Shown piece after piece: positions 52,778-60,621 of a stretch of DNA of 64,000 nucleotides. Below the pieces are notes generated by a model. The model was not told where the DNA came from. It saw nothing but the letters and a program-made list of their open reading frames with translations, and ran no database searches. Location of the stretch: NCBI GenBank assembly GCA_946406035.1, contig CAMJJG010000004.1, positions 36,883-100,882 on the forward strand. The letters are read 5' to 3'. The translations under genes were made by a program, and so were the position numbers. Origin of the DNA: an uncultured Prevotellaceae bacterium (GTDB taxonomy: Bacteria > Bacteroidota > Bacteroidia > Bacteroidales > Muribaculaceae). How positions within the stretch are numbered: position 1 is the first letter of the stretch; each line of letters begins with the position of its first letter.

Positions 52778-53893
52778 CTAGAAGTCGAAGCCAAGGATGT
52801 GATATACCTGATTGACCATTGTGAGGCGATCGATATCGGGACGGGTTGAGAAGAAAAGGAAGATCAGATCTCGCTCGGGAATCTTGCCAGCATAGATGGT
52901 AAAGCCGCCATTGTCGCCCAGGTGATAGACGTGGGTGGGCTGGCAGGGCACATCCTGGACAAAGAAACCGTAACCATAGCCCGTGTGAGGCTGATAGCCG
53001 TACTCGGCATCAACGGGAATCTGAATCCAAGGATTATAAGCTAGACGCTTGGTAGCAGCAGTCCATACCTTATTGTCACGAAGTGCACGCTCCCAATTGA
53101 CAAAATCGTTTATCGAGCAATAGAGGGCACCGTCGGCCTTGGTGGCAAAGAAAGACTCCTCTCCGTAGTCATATTCCAGCCAATCTCCCTTGCCGTTACG
53201 CTCATAGCCATGTGCCATACAGGCAATGTTGCGATCAGGCTCAAAGTAACGGCAGGTCATCATCCCGGCTTTACCAAAGACATTCTCCTGCATGTAGGTC
53301 TCAAACGGGATGCCTGTGACTCGTTCCACTATTTGGTAAATCAACTGGAACGTGGGGTTGATATACTCATATTGGGAGCCTGGCTCGAAATGCAGGTGGT
53401 CTAGCGTGCGCATATAGCCCACAGATTTGACATCGGTGCTATAGAGCACAAAATTGCGGTCATCGCGGGGGCGGTCATCAGGGATGCCCGACGTGTGGCT
53501 CATAATGTGGTGCAAGGTGATCTCCTTGAAGATTGGAGCTTGAAATTCAGGGAAGAACTTGGACAACGGGTCGTCAAGCGATAGCAGCCCTTGTTCGGCC
53601 AGTTGCAACAACGCTATTGCCGAGAACTGCTTGGACACCGAGGCAATGCAGAAATTGGTCTCGAACGTTACTGGAGCCTTGGTCTCCATGTCGGCAATGC
53701 CAAAACAACGGCTATATATCGTGTCGTTGCCTTGCATGATGAGGACAGCGGCGCCCGGCTCATTGGGATTATTGTACACTGCACTGAAAACCCGGTCAAT
53801 GCTCTTGATCAAATCGCTATTTTTCATGTCGCTGGCTGACATACCAGCAGCTAATGCCAGTGATGTCACAATTATTAAAATTTTCCTTATCAT
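52778..53893 (-). CDS. Serine hydrolase of the class C beta-lactamase/DD-peptidase fold
   Basis: The start at 53893 (Met-Ile-Arg-Lys-Ile-Leu) begins a signal peptide ending near Gly-Met-Ser-Ala-Ser; the longer frame to 53965 includes the promoter and is rejected. The 371-residue product has the three active-site motifs of the serine beta-lactamase-like family: Ser85-Val-Ser-Lys88 in Ala-Ser-Val-Ser-Lys, Tyr177-Ile-Asn179, and a late His-Leu-Gly in Tyr-His-Leu-Gly-Asp-Asn-Gly-Gly. Such proteins include esterases and D-amino acid peptidases, so true beta-lactamase activity is not implied. The predicted leader is only four bases long. The small membrane protein gene follows by 11 bases. Confidence 0.9.
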   Translation of the reverse strand: MIRKILIIVTSLALAAGMSASDMKNSDLIKSIDRVFSAVYNNPNEPGAAVLIMQGNDTIYSRCFGIADMETKAPVTFETNFCIASVSKQFSAIALLQLAEQGLLSLDDPLSKFFPEFQAPIFKEITLHHIMSHTSGIPDDRPRDDRNFVLYSTDVKSVGYMRTLDHLHFEPGSQYEYINPTFQLIYQIVERVTGIPFETYMQENVFGKAGMMTCRYFEPDRNIACMAHGYERNGKGDWLEYDYGEESFFATKADGALYCSINDFVNWERALRDNKVWTAATKRLAYNPWIQIPVDAEYGYQPHTGYGYGFFVQDVPCQPTHVYHLGDNGGFTIYAGKIPERDLIFLFFSTRPDIDRLTMVNQVYHILGFDF

Positions 53894-53898
53894 GGGGG

Positions 53899-53906
53899 CA
53901 AAGGTA
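53899..53906 (-). promoter_or_regulatory. -7 box (TACCTTTG) five bases before the serine hydrolase start
   Basis: On the minus strand TACCTTTG is followed by CCCCC and then ATG at 53893. The start site should coincide with the start codon. A divergent box at 53938 lies 31 bases away. Confidence 0.6.
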
Positions 53907-53937
53907 AGCTTTTTAACCGATAATATGTATCTTTGCA

Positions 53938-53945
53938 CAGTATTT
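53938..53945 (+). promoter_or_regulatory. -7 box (TATCTTTG) for the B3/B4 gene
   Basis: TATCTTTG followed by C is a perfect TAnnTTTG match, 19 bases before ATG 53965. It stands back-to-back with the serine hydrolase box at 53899-53906. Confidence 0.6.
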
Positions 53946-53964
53946 TTAAAAAAGAACGATAGCA

Positions 53965-54645
53965 ATGATTCAAGTCAAGATAGATCCAAGAATTTTGGAG
54001 GCGTGTCCAGAGACACGCATCGGCCTGATCAGCGCCACAGTTGTCAATGAACCGACGAGCGATGAGCTGTGGGCCGAAATTGAGGCCGCCGCAGCCGACA
54101 TCAAGGCTCATTACCAGCTTCTTGAGATCAACCAGCGCCCTGCCATTGCCGGCACGCGCCACTTGTATAAGACCCTTGGTAAAGATCCCAGCCGCTACCG
54201 CGTGTCGAGCGAGGCATTGTGTCGACGCATCATTCGTGGACTGGGAATTTACCGCCTGACAACCCTCATCGACGTGGTTAATCTGGTGTCGATCAAGAGC
54301 GGATATGCCATCAGCGGACTGGATGGCGACCGCATCGTGGGCGACACGTTGACGATGAGCGTTGGCACCGCCCAGGACGAGTATCATGGCATCGGGCGTG
54401 GCGTGCTCAATATTGAGGGAATGCCTTGCTACCGTGACGCTATGGGGCCAATAGCCACCCCCACAAGCGATGAAGAACGCACCAAGTTCACCGAGCAGAC
54501 GGTCAAGGCGCAGATCAATATCAATGCCTTTGCACCCGAGATGCCGATTGATGAAGCCGTTGACTGGATGGCCTCGCTGTTGAAACAGTATGCTCATGCT
54601 ACCGACATCGAAGCCTCGGTTTATTCACCAATAAGCAGCAATTAA
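53965..54645 (+). CDS. B3/B4 tRNA-binding domain protein
   Basis: The 226-residue protein has the B3/B4 domain also found in the beta subunit of phenylalanyl-tRNA synthetase. Family marks are Pro-Ala-Ile-Ala-Gly-Thr-Arg, Lys-Asp-Pro-Ser-Arg-Tyr-Arg-Val-Ser-Ser-Glu-Ala-Leu, Leu-Val-Ser-Ile-Lys-Ser-Gly-Tyr, and Gly-Asp-Thr-Leu near the middle. In stand-alone form the function is unknown, and an editing role on mischarged tRNA is a suggestion from the domain only. It has no signal peptide. The downstream YciO/TsaC-like gene begins 14 bases later, so both may be made from one mRNA. Confidence 0.85.
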   Translation: MIQVKIDPRILEACPETRIGLISATVVNEPTSDELWAEIEAAAADIKAHYQLLEINQRPAIAGTRHLYKTLGKDPSRYRVSSEALCRRIIRGLGIYRLTTLIDVVNLVSIKSGYAISGLDGDRIVGDTLTMSVGTAQDEYHGIGRGVLNIEGMPCYRDAMGPIATPTSDEERTKFTEQTVKAQININAFAPEMPIDEAVDWMASLLKQYAHATDIEASVYSPISSN

Positions 54646-54659
54646 ATATCAATTATAAT

Positions 54660-55262
54660 ATGGAGATACTTGAAATATTAGAAAACAACATCAACCAGCG
54701 CCACATCGACCAGGTGGTAGATACGCTCAAGGATGGCGGATTGATTATCTATCCAACCGATACCGTGTATGCCCTGGGTTGCGATGCGCTCAACAACCAA
54801 GCCATCGAGCGCATCTGCTCATTGAAGGAGATGAAGTCTGCCAAGACCAACTTGTCCATCATCTGTGACGACATCTCTCAGGTCGCGCAGTTTGCCAAGT
54901 TTGACAACACGCAGTTCCGCATGATGAAGGCCAACTTGCCTGGCCCGTTCACCTTCATTCTCCCTGCCCTGTCCAAGTTGCCAAAGGCTTTCAAGGGCCG
55001 CCGCACAGTGGGCATTCGTATCCCCGACAACGAGATTGCTTTATCTATCGTGCGCACCCTTGGTGGCCCCATCCTGACCACGTCGGTCCCGGGTGATGAT
55101 GAGGATTACCGTTGCGAACCTGGGCTGATGGCCGAGGCGTTTGAATCCAAGGTTGACATTGTCATTGACTCGGGCCGCGGGCAGTTGCTGCCATCTACCA
55201 TTGTGGACTGCACTGGCGGTGAACCACAGGTCACACGCCTGGGAAAAGGTAAACTGCAATGA
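54660..55262 (+). CDS. YciO/TsaC-family L-threonylcarbamoyladenylate synthase-like protein
   Basis: The 200-residue protein is in the YrdC/Sua5 superfamily. Conserved marks are Pro-Thr-Asp-Thr-Val-Tyr-Ala-Leu-Gly-Cys-Asp (about 29-39), Leu-Lys-Glu-Met-Lys-Ser (Lys instead of Arg), Pro-Gly-Pro-Phe-Thr-Phe-Ile, Arg-Ile-Pro-Asp-Asn, and Ser-Thr-Ile-Val-Asp-Cys. The last of these is the Ser-Thr-Ile-Val motif of the active cleft. The Lys-Ser-Ala-Lys-Thr-Asn-Leu-Ser segment is more like the YciO branch than TsaC, so a role in tRNA t6A synthesis is likely but not certain. It has no Sua5 C-terminal domain. A thioredoxin gene follows by 37 bases. Confidence 0.85.
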   Translation: MEILEILENNINQRHIDQVVDTLKDGGLIIYPTDTVYALGCDALNNQAIERICSLKEMKSAKTNLSIICDDISQVAQFAKFDNTQFRMMKANLPGPFTFILPALSKLPKAFKGRRTVGIRIPDNEIALSIVRTLGGPILTTSVPGDDEDYRCEPGLMAEAFESKVDIVIDSGRGQLLPSTIVDCTGGEPQVTRLGKGKLQ

Positions 55263-55299
55263 ACCATTAATTACATTTAATCATCAAGCTATCAATCTA

Positions 55300-55758
55300 A
55301 TGAAGAAGTTATTTTTTTGCTTGACAGCAATATTGCTGCTTGCGTCCTGCAATAGTTCGCGTAACGAGAGTGAGACTACAACCGATTCAGCCCAGGCCGA
55401 GATGACCGATACCGCCAACCAGGCCGAAGACACAGGTGATTGGGCCCAACAATCGACACTGTTGGGGTCAAAGCCGATGGTCGTTGACTTTTTTGCGACC
55501 TGGTGCGGCCCCTGCCAGGAGTTATCCCCTATTCTCGATGAGATTGAGAATCAGCACAAGGGTGAAGTCATCTTTAGACGCATAGATGTCGATCAGGAGC
55601 CCGAGTTGGCACAGGAATTCGGCGTTCAAGCCATACCGATGTTGTTGTTCGTTGCGCCCAATGGTGATTATCAATCATTGATGGGGCTTCAATCTCCCGA
55701 GGTTATTGAAGCTAAAATCACCGATTTGCTCAAGCATAGTGCAAAAATGGCAAAATAG
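55300..55758 (+). CDS. Thioredoxin-like lipoprotein
   Basis: The start at 55300 (Met-Lys-Lys-Leu-Phe-Phe) begins a lipoprotein signal with lipobox Leu-Ala-Ser-Cys at about residue 18; an earlier in-frame Met lies inside the preceding gene. The mature part has an acidic, Thr/Ala-rich linker (about 20-48) and a thioredoxin domain with Trp-Cys-Gly-Pro-Cys at about 69-73 and the cis-Pro strand Ile-Pro-Met. It is probably a periplasmic disulphide reductase or oxidase. The partner protein that would recharge it is not in the window. The length is 152 residues. Confidence 0.93.
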   Translation: MKKLFFCLTAILLLASCNSSRNESETTTDSAQAEMTDTANQAEDTGDWAQQSTLLGSKPMVVDFFATWCGPCQELSPILDEIENQHKGEVIFRRIDVDQEPELAQEFGVQAIPMLLFVAPNGDYQSLMGLQSPEVIEAKITDLLKHSAKMAK

Positions 55759-55881
55759 ACAAATTATTGTCCTTTTTGGCGCATTACTAGAGATTGAATC
55801 ACCGATAAAGTTGTGATATTGTGTTTTTTTTGCGAACTTTGCAGCCGTTTTTTAAAAGACTAGTCAATATATAACTACATC

Positions 55882-56898
55882 ATGGAAATTACTGCACAAC
55901 AACTTGCAGCAATGGTTAATGGTACGGTCGATGGCGATGCCTCTGCCGTCATTAACAACTATGCTAAAATCGAGGAAGCCACGCCTGGCTGCCTGACATT
56001 CCTCGCCAATCCAAAATACACCCATTTCATTTACACCACACAGGCCTCGGCAGTGCTCGTGCGCAATGATTTTGTCGCCCAGCAGGATGTCAAGGCAACA
56101 CTCATCCGCGTTGAAGATCCCTACAAGACACTCGCCGACCTGCTGAACTTTGTCAATAGCCAGCGTCCCGAGAAACAAGGCATTGAAGACCCCGTTCACG
56201 TCGGGAATGGCACAGTTCTGCCCGATGATATATACGTTGGTGCATTTGCCTACATAGGCGACGGTGTAACCATCGGCAAGCACGTCAAGATTTACCCTCA
56301 AGTGTATGTGGGCGACGGCGTGACTATCGGCGATGATGTCGTTCTGTATCCCGGTGTGAAGATATACCATGGCTGTCGCATTGGCAACCGTTGTATTGTT
56401 CAGGGTGGCGCTGTCATCGGCGGGGATGGATTTGGCTTCGCTCCCAAACAAGACGGCACTTATGAGAAGATTTCTCAAGTGGGAATCGTCATTCTTGAGG
56501 ACGATGTTGAGATTGGAGCCAACACTACCATCGACCGTGCGACCATGGGTGCCACTGTGGTCAAGAAAGGCGCTAAGCTCGATAACCTTATACAGATTGC
56601 CCACAACGTCGAGGTGGGCGAAAGCACCGTTATGGCAGCCCAAGTGGGTGTAGCCGGATCGACCAAGATAGGTAAGTTCAATATGGTGGGCGGCCAAGTG
56701 GGCTTTGCTGGCCACATCACTGTCGGCGACAAGAACGGCATCGGTGCCCAGACGGGTGTTGACAACAGCATTGGTAGCGGGGGTAAATGGCTGGGAGCGC
56801 CAGTGCAACCTGCTATGGAATTTGCCCGCCAGACCGTCTATCTCAAGCGCTTGGGCGAGATGTATAATGATATTAAGGAACTGAAAAAGAAACTGTAA
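55882..56898 (+). CDS. lpxD: UDP-3-O-acylglucosamine N-acyltransferase
   Basis: This enzyme of lipid A synthesis adds the second acyl chain to UDP-3-O-acyl-GlcN. The 338-residue protein has an N-terminal uridine-binding domain (about 1-100) and a left-handed beta-helix of hexapeptide repeats (about 105-290). The beta-helix carries Ala-His-Asn-Val-Glu-Val-Gly containing the catalytic His, and Phe-Gly-Phe-Ala near it. A helical C-terminal tail follows (Tyr-Leu-Lys-Arg-Leu-Gly-Glu-Met). It precedes lpxC-fabZ by a short gap and lies with lpxA in a Bacteroidota-style lipid A cluster. Upstream, GAACTTTG at 55834 is a weaker -7 match. Confidence 0.96.
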   Translation: MEITAQQLAAMVNGTVDGDASAVINNYAKIEEATPGCLTFLANPKYTHFIYTTQASAVLVRNDFVAQQDVKATLIRVEDPYKTLADLLNFVNSQRPEKQGIEDPVHVGNGTVLPDDIYVGAFAYIGDGVTIGKHVKIYPQVYVGDGVTIGDDVVLYPGVKIYHGCRIGNRCIVQGGAVIGGDGFGFAPKQDGTYEKISQVGIVILEDDVEIGANTTIDRATMGATVVKKGAKLDNLIQIAHNVEVGESTVMAAQVGVAGSTKIGKFNMVGGQVGFAGHITVGDKNGIGAQTGVDNSIGSGGKWLGAPVQPAMEFARQTVYLKRLGEMYNDIKELKKKL

Positions 56899-56937
56899 AC
56901 ATCGGTGGTAATGGATCAGAAATTGACAACTGATAAT

Positions 56938-58332
56938 ATGAAGCAGACCACATTGAAGAAAGCCTTCACAGTCACTGGAAAGGGCTTGCACACAGGACAG
57001 ATGTCGACAGCAACATTTAAGCCTGCCGACGTGAACACCGGTTATGTGTTTAAACGCATTGACCTGGAAGGCCAACCCACTATACAAGCGCTCGCCGAGC
57101 ATGTAGTCGAGACCACACGCGGCACTGTTATTGCCAGCAAGAGCAACAAGGAGGCTCGCGTGAGCACTATCGAGCACGCCATGGCCGCATTGTATGCCGC
57201 CGGAATCGACAATTGTCTCATCGAGGTTAACTGCGGCGAGGTGCCCATTCTTGACGGTAGCGCCATCATCTGGTGCCAGGAAATCGAGAAAGCCGGAATC
57301 GTTGAGCAAGAGGCCGAGAAGGAGTTTTATGTCGTGAAGCAACGCATCAAGGTCGTTGACAAGGAAACTGGCTCATCGCTCATCGTCTTGCCCGACGATG
57401 ACCTGTCTATCGACTGCATGATTGAATTTGACTCCCCCGTGCTGGGTAACCAGTTCGCATCACTGACCGACATCCGTCAATTCAAGGACCAGATTGCTGC
57501 TAGCCGCACGTTTGTGTTTGTGCGTGAGGTGCAGCCGCTCATCCAGCTCAACCTCATTAAGGGTGGCGACCTGGATAATGCCATTGTCATCTATGACACG
57601 ACGATGAAACAAGAGGATCTTGACCACATGGCCGATGTGATGAATGTTCCTCACAAACCCGCTAACGAACTTGGATATCTCAATAACAAGCCGCTGGCAT
57701 TCAAGAACGAGCCTGCTCGCCACAAGCTGCTTGACGTGTTGGGCGACCTGGCGTTGATAGGCCGTCCATTGAAGGGTCGCATCGTTGCTACCCGACCTGG
57801 CCACACGATCAATACCCAGTTATCCCGAAAGATAAGACAGGAGTTGCGTTACCAGAACGTTCAAGCCCCCGTCTATGATCCGAACAAGGAGCCGCTATAC
57901 GATATCAACCAGATACGCAACATGTTACCCCATCGTTATCCCATGTTGCTCGTCGACAAGATTATCGAGAAGGGCAAGAAGCATGTCGTGGGCATCAAGA
58001 ATGTGACAGCCAACGAGCCGTTCTTCCAGGGTCATTTTCCTAACGAGCCCATCATGCCTGGTGTATTACAGATCGAGGCGATGGCTCAAGTGGGTGGCAT
58101 ACTGGTATTGAGCAGTGTGGAAGACCCCGAGAATTATTCCACTTATTTCCTGAAGATTGACAACGTGAAATTCCGCAACAAGGTCGTTCCTGGCGACACA
58201 CTCATCTTCCACTTGTCGCTGATGACACCTATTCGCCGTGGAACGGCTGTAATGAAGGGGTATGCCTTTGTTGGCGAGAAGATTGTGACCGAGGCCGAGT
58301 TTATGGCCCAGATTGTCAAGAATCCCCAGTAA
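56938..58332 (+). CDS. lpxC-fabZ: Fused LpxC-FabZ (lipid A deacetylase / 3-hydroxyacyl-ACP dehydratase)
   Basis: The likely start is Met at 56938 (Met-Lys-Gln-Thr-Thr-Leu), matching homologues; in-frame Mets at 56905 and 56911 would add 9-11 residues. Residues about 1-300 are LpxC, the zinc deacetylase of UDP-3-O-acyl-GlcNAc, with the metal ligand His80 in Thr-Ile-Glu-His-Ala-Met and Gly-Lys-Gly-Leu-His-Thr-Gly near the start. Residues about 318-464 are FabZ (Pro-His-Arg-Tyr-Pro-Met) with catalytic His366 (Gly-His-Phe-Pro) and Glu380 (Ile-Glu-Ala-Met-Ala-Gln). The fusion is a known Bacteroidota arrangement that links lipid A and fatty acid synthesis in one polypeptide. Confidence 0.96.
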   Translation: MKQTTLKKAFTVTGKGLHTGQMSTATFKPADVNTGYVFKRIDLEGQPTIQALAEHVVETTRGTVIASKSNKEARVSTIEHAMAALYAAGIDNCLIEVNCGEVPILDGSAIIWCQEIEKAGIVEQEAEKEFYVVKQRIKVVDKETGSSLIVLPDDDLSIDCMIEFDSPVLGNQFASLTDIRQFKDQIAASRTFVFVREVQPLIQLNLIKGGDLDNAIVIYDTTMKQEDLDHMADVMNVPHKPANELGYLNNKPLAFKNEPARHKLLDVLGDLALIGRPLKGRIVATRPGHTINTQLSRKIRQELRYQNVQAPVYDPNKEPLYDINQIRNMLPHRYPMLLVDKIIEKGKKHVVGIKNVTANEPFFQGHFPNEPIMPGVLQIEAMAQVGGILVLSSVEDPENYSTYFLKIDNVKFRNKVVPGDTLIFHLSLMTPIRRGTAVMKGYAFVGEKIVTEAEFMAQIVKNPQ

Positions 58333-58365
58333 TTTTTTTAATAATGATATCATAATTCTGAATCA

Positions 58366-59139
58366 ATGAATATTCATCAATATGCCGTAGTACATCCTGA
58401 CGCTGTCATCGGAAAAGATGTGCAAATCGGTCCTTTTGTGACAATCGATGCCAATGTCGAGATTGGCGACGGTACAATTATTGACAGCGGTGCGGTCGTT
58501 CGCAGCGGAGCCCGTGTGGGCAAGAACTGCCATATCCATTCCAATGCTGTCGTGGGAGACATCCCCCAGGATCTTAAGTTCCAAGGCGAGGACACCATTG
58601 CCGTGATCGGCGACAATACCGTTATCCGTGAGTTTGTGACCATCCACCGCGGCACTGCGTCCAGGGGCAAGACCGTCATCGGCGACAACTGCTTGATTAT
58701 GGCCTATTGCCACGTGGCACATGACTGCGTCGTGGGCAATCACGTCATCATGTCCAACGCCGCCCAGCTAGCCGGCGAGGTAGAGGTAGCCGATTGGGCC
58801 ATTATCGGTGGTGGAGCACTCGTTCACCAGTTCACTCACATTGGCTGCCACGTGATGATTCAGGGTGGAGCGCTTGTCAATAAGGACATTCCTCCCTACT
58901 GCATGGCTGCACGCTACCCCATCGCCTATGAGGGTGTGAACAAGGTGGGACTGCACCGCCGTGGCTACACCAGCGAACAAATCGACGCCATTGCCGACGT
59001 TTATCGCACCATCTATGATTCCGGATTGAATATTACACAGTCGCTCGAAGCCGTCGATAAGCTGACGGCAAGTCCCGAGCGCGATGTGATTGTCAATTTT
59101 GTGAAAGGCAGTACGCGTGGCATAGTCAGGAAACCGTAA
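58366..59139 (+). CDS. lpxA: UDP-N-acetylglucosamine acyltransferase
   Basis: This is the first step of lipid A synthesis, transferring the 3-hydroxyacyl chain to UDP-GlcNAc. The 257-residue protein has hexapeptide repeats forming a left-handed beta-helix (about 5-185) with the catalytic His in Met-Ala-Tyr-Cys-His-Val-Ala-His-Asp-Cys. An Ala-Gly-Glu-Val-Glu-Val segment follows, then a helical C-terminus (about 190-257). It follows lpxC-fabZ by 33 bases and ends the lpxD-lpxC/fabZ-lpxA set. A 12-base hairpin terminator follows at 59171-59215. Length, motifs and neighbours all agree. Confidence 0.97.
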   Translation: MNIHQYAVVHPDAVIGKDVQIGPFVTIDANVEIGDGTIIDSGAVVRSGARVGKNCHIHSNAVVGDIPQDLKFQGEDTIAVIGDNTVIREFVTIHRGTASRGKTVIGDNCLIMAYCHVAHDCVVGNHVIMSNAAQLAGEVEVADWAIIGGGALVHQFTHIGCHVMIQGGALVNKDIPPYCMAARYPIAYEGVNKVGLHRRGYTSEQIDAIADVYRTIYDSGLNITQSLEAVDKLTASPERDVIVNFVKGSTRGIVRKP

Positions 59140-59170
59140 TCCGCCATACACAACGCCAAAGCATAAAAAT

Positions 59171-59215
59171 CAACCGTGGCAATAGACACACACTATAATG
59201 TCGTTGCCACGGTTG
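59171..59215. terminator. Terminator between lpxA and the TPR gene
   Basis: A perfect 12-base stem (CAACCGTGGCAA at 59171-59182 with TTGCCACGGTTG at 59204-59215) has a 21-base loop in the gap between two convergent genes. It can serve both directions. Confidence 0.75.
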
Positions 59216-59241
59216 GTTGTGTAATTGAGCTCTCTCTATAC

Positions 59242-60483
59242 TTATTGTATAGACTCTATTGACTGGAGTTTCTGGCCCTCGCCCAGTTTGTAATAAATGT
59301 CTCGCAGGGCATTAATCAATTCCTGGTTGTGGGGGTTGATGGCAAAGGACTTCTCCAGGTAGGGTAACGCCTCACGGTAAATGGGGTTGACCTGGTTGGC
59401 TAGACGTTTGCCATATAGATTGCTGTGTTGACGCGTCTCCTGTGCCTTGTTGTAGAAATAGCGTCCCACATTGAACAGGCCGCTGGCATTGCTGTCGTTC
59501 AACTCGATGCAGCGCTGGTAGTAGGGCAAGGCTTCAAAGATGCCCTGCTGGCTCTCAACGACCAGTCCCTTGAGATTGAGCAACTCATCATCGTCGGCAT
59601 TGACTGCCATCGCCTCATCAATCAAGTCATTGGCACCCGAGAAGTCTTCGCGGTTGATAAAGTTATTGATCAGGATGCGGATGTATTGTGGATCGCTGAT
59701 TCCAAACTTGATGTAGGCTTCCCATGCGAGTCTGACGACCTCGGCTTCATTGCCCAGATCATTGAGGCAGACTAGCGCATAGTCGTAAGCCTCCTTGCGG
59801 TCAAAACCCATGTGGCGGGCGACACTGAACAAGCGCACCGCATCGATAGTGTCGGTCTTTTGCCATGCGGCAATGCCCTGGTAGTATCTCACCTCGGCTA
59901 CAATGCTGTCGGGCTTGATCCAGCGTGGATCATCACTGCGAGCGGCCATCTTGCAGTAATCGTCCCATGCCTGATAGGCTCCGTCCCAGTCCTTGATATT
60001 ATAGAGCTCACTGCCCACGATGCGATAATTATCGTGATGATCAAGCAGTCGATTCACTACCTCCTTGCTGAAACGGGTCTTCACCTTGGGGCGATGGGTC
60101 TTCTTGTCAATTACCGGTTCACCTTTCTTGTCCAGGACGGGGATGGTGTCGAGTTGAAGGGCCTTCATACCGTAGTCATAGGCATCAATCAGCGTGTGCC
60201 CCATTGCCTTGATATTGATATTCTTGCCCACGCGGCGGTTATCCATATACTTGTCGAACTGCTCAATCTTGATGCGGCTGGCCAGGGACCAAGTGCCAGG
60301 GTGGTTACAGGTCTCCTCATTGGTGAGTGCAGGCTTGAACTTATTGAAGGCTTTCTCATAGCTGTCAATGGTCATTGTGAGTCCACTGATGGCCTTTTTG
60401 GTCTCGCCGATGAGGTGACGCTGAGCTGTTGCGCACAACGGTAATGCTAGCAGCGCGGTAAGTATGATGAAATATTTTTTCAC
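59242..60483 (-). CDS. TPR-repeat secreted protein, paralogue A
   Basis: The 413-residue protein has a signal peptide (Met-Lys-Lys-Tyr-Phe, ending Ala-Thr-Ala at about 18-20). TPR-like helices begin at about residue 170, for example Ala-Leu-Pro-Tyr-Leu-Glu-Lys-Ser-Phe-Ala-Ile-Asn-Pro. It is paralogous to the next gene upstream (60622-61764). Both have the same signal peptide pattern and a matching loop with Asp-Lys-Lys-Gly near 120 that ends Lys-Thr-Arg-Phe-Ser-Lys. Both also share the Ala-Leu-Pro-Tyr/Phe-Tyr-x-x-x-Ile/Val-Glu repeat and Ala-x-Pro-Tyr/Phe-Leu-Glu/Gln-Lys near the end. Function is unknown. A -7 box lies at 60510-60517, so it has its own promoter. It is probably periplasmic or surface exposed. 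Confidence 0.8.
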   Translation of the reverse strand: MKKYFIILTALLALPLCATAQRHLIGETKKAISGLTMTIDSYEKAFNKFKPALTNEETCNHPGTWSLASRIKIEQFDKYMDNRRVGKNINIKAMGHTLIDAYDYGMKALQLDTIPVLDKKGEPVIDKKTHRPKVKTRFSKEVVNRLLDHHDNYRIVGSELYNIKDWDGAYQAWDDYCKMAARSDDPRWIKPDSIVAEVRYYQGIAAWQKTDTIDAVRLFSVARHMGFDRKEAYDYALVCLNDLGNEAEVVRLAWEAYIKFGISDPQYIRILINNFINREDFSGANDLIDEAMAVNADDDELLNLKGLVVESQQGIFEALPYYQRCIELNDSNASGLFNVGRYFYNKAQETRQHSNLYGKRLANQVNPIYREALPYLEKSFAINPHNQELINALRDIYYKLGEGQKLQSIESIQ

Positions 60484-60509
60484 AATAATCCTTCTTTAAA
60501 TAACGGCTG

Positions 60510-60517
60510 CAAAATTA
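60510..60517 (-). promoter_or_regulatory. -7 box (TAATTTTG) for TPR paralogue A
   Basis: On the minus strand this reads TAATTTTG followed by C, a perfect TAnnTTTG match, 27 bases upstream of the start at 60483. Confidence 0.55.
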
Positions 60518-60554
60518 GTCATTTTTCTACAACCATGCAAGTGAGAGATAACAC

Positions 60555-60591
60555 GCGAGCGGCTCGAGGATAGTTCCCCAGGGCCGCTCGC
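60555..60591 (-). terminator. Hairpin between the two TPR paralogue genes
   Basis: A 9-base GC-rich stem (GCGAGCGGC at 60555-60563 with GCCGCTCGC at 60583-60591) has a 19-base loop. It lies 31 bases past the stop of paralogue B and upstream of paralogue A. There is no T-run, so it may be a weak terminator. Confidence 0.5.
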
Positions 60592-60621
60592 TAGAGCTCG
60601 GATAAAACTATTCTGATTTTA

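Noticed and set aside
55864..57342. Long open frame (492 codons) on the minus strand opposite lpxD and lpxC-fabZ
   Set aside because: The plus-strand genes have clear catalytic motifs and correct lengths, while this frame resembles no protein and spans a gene boundary.
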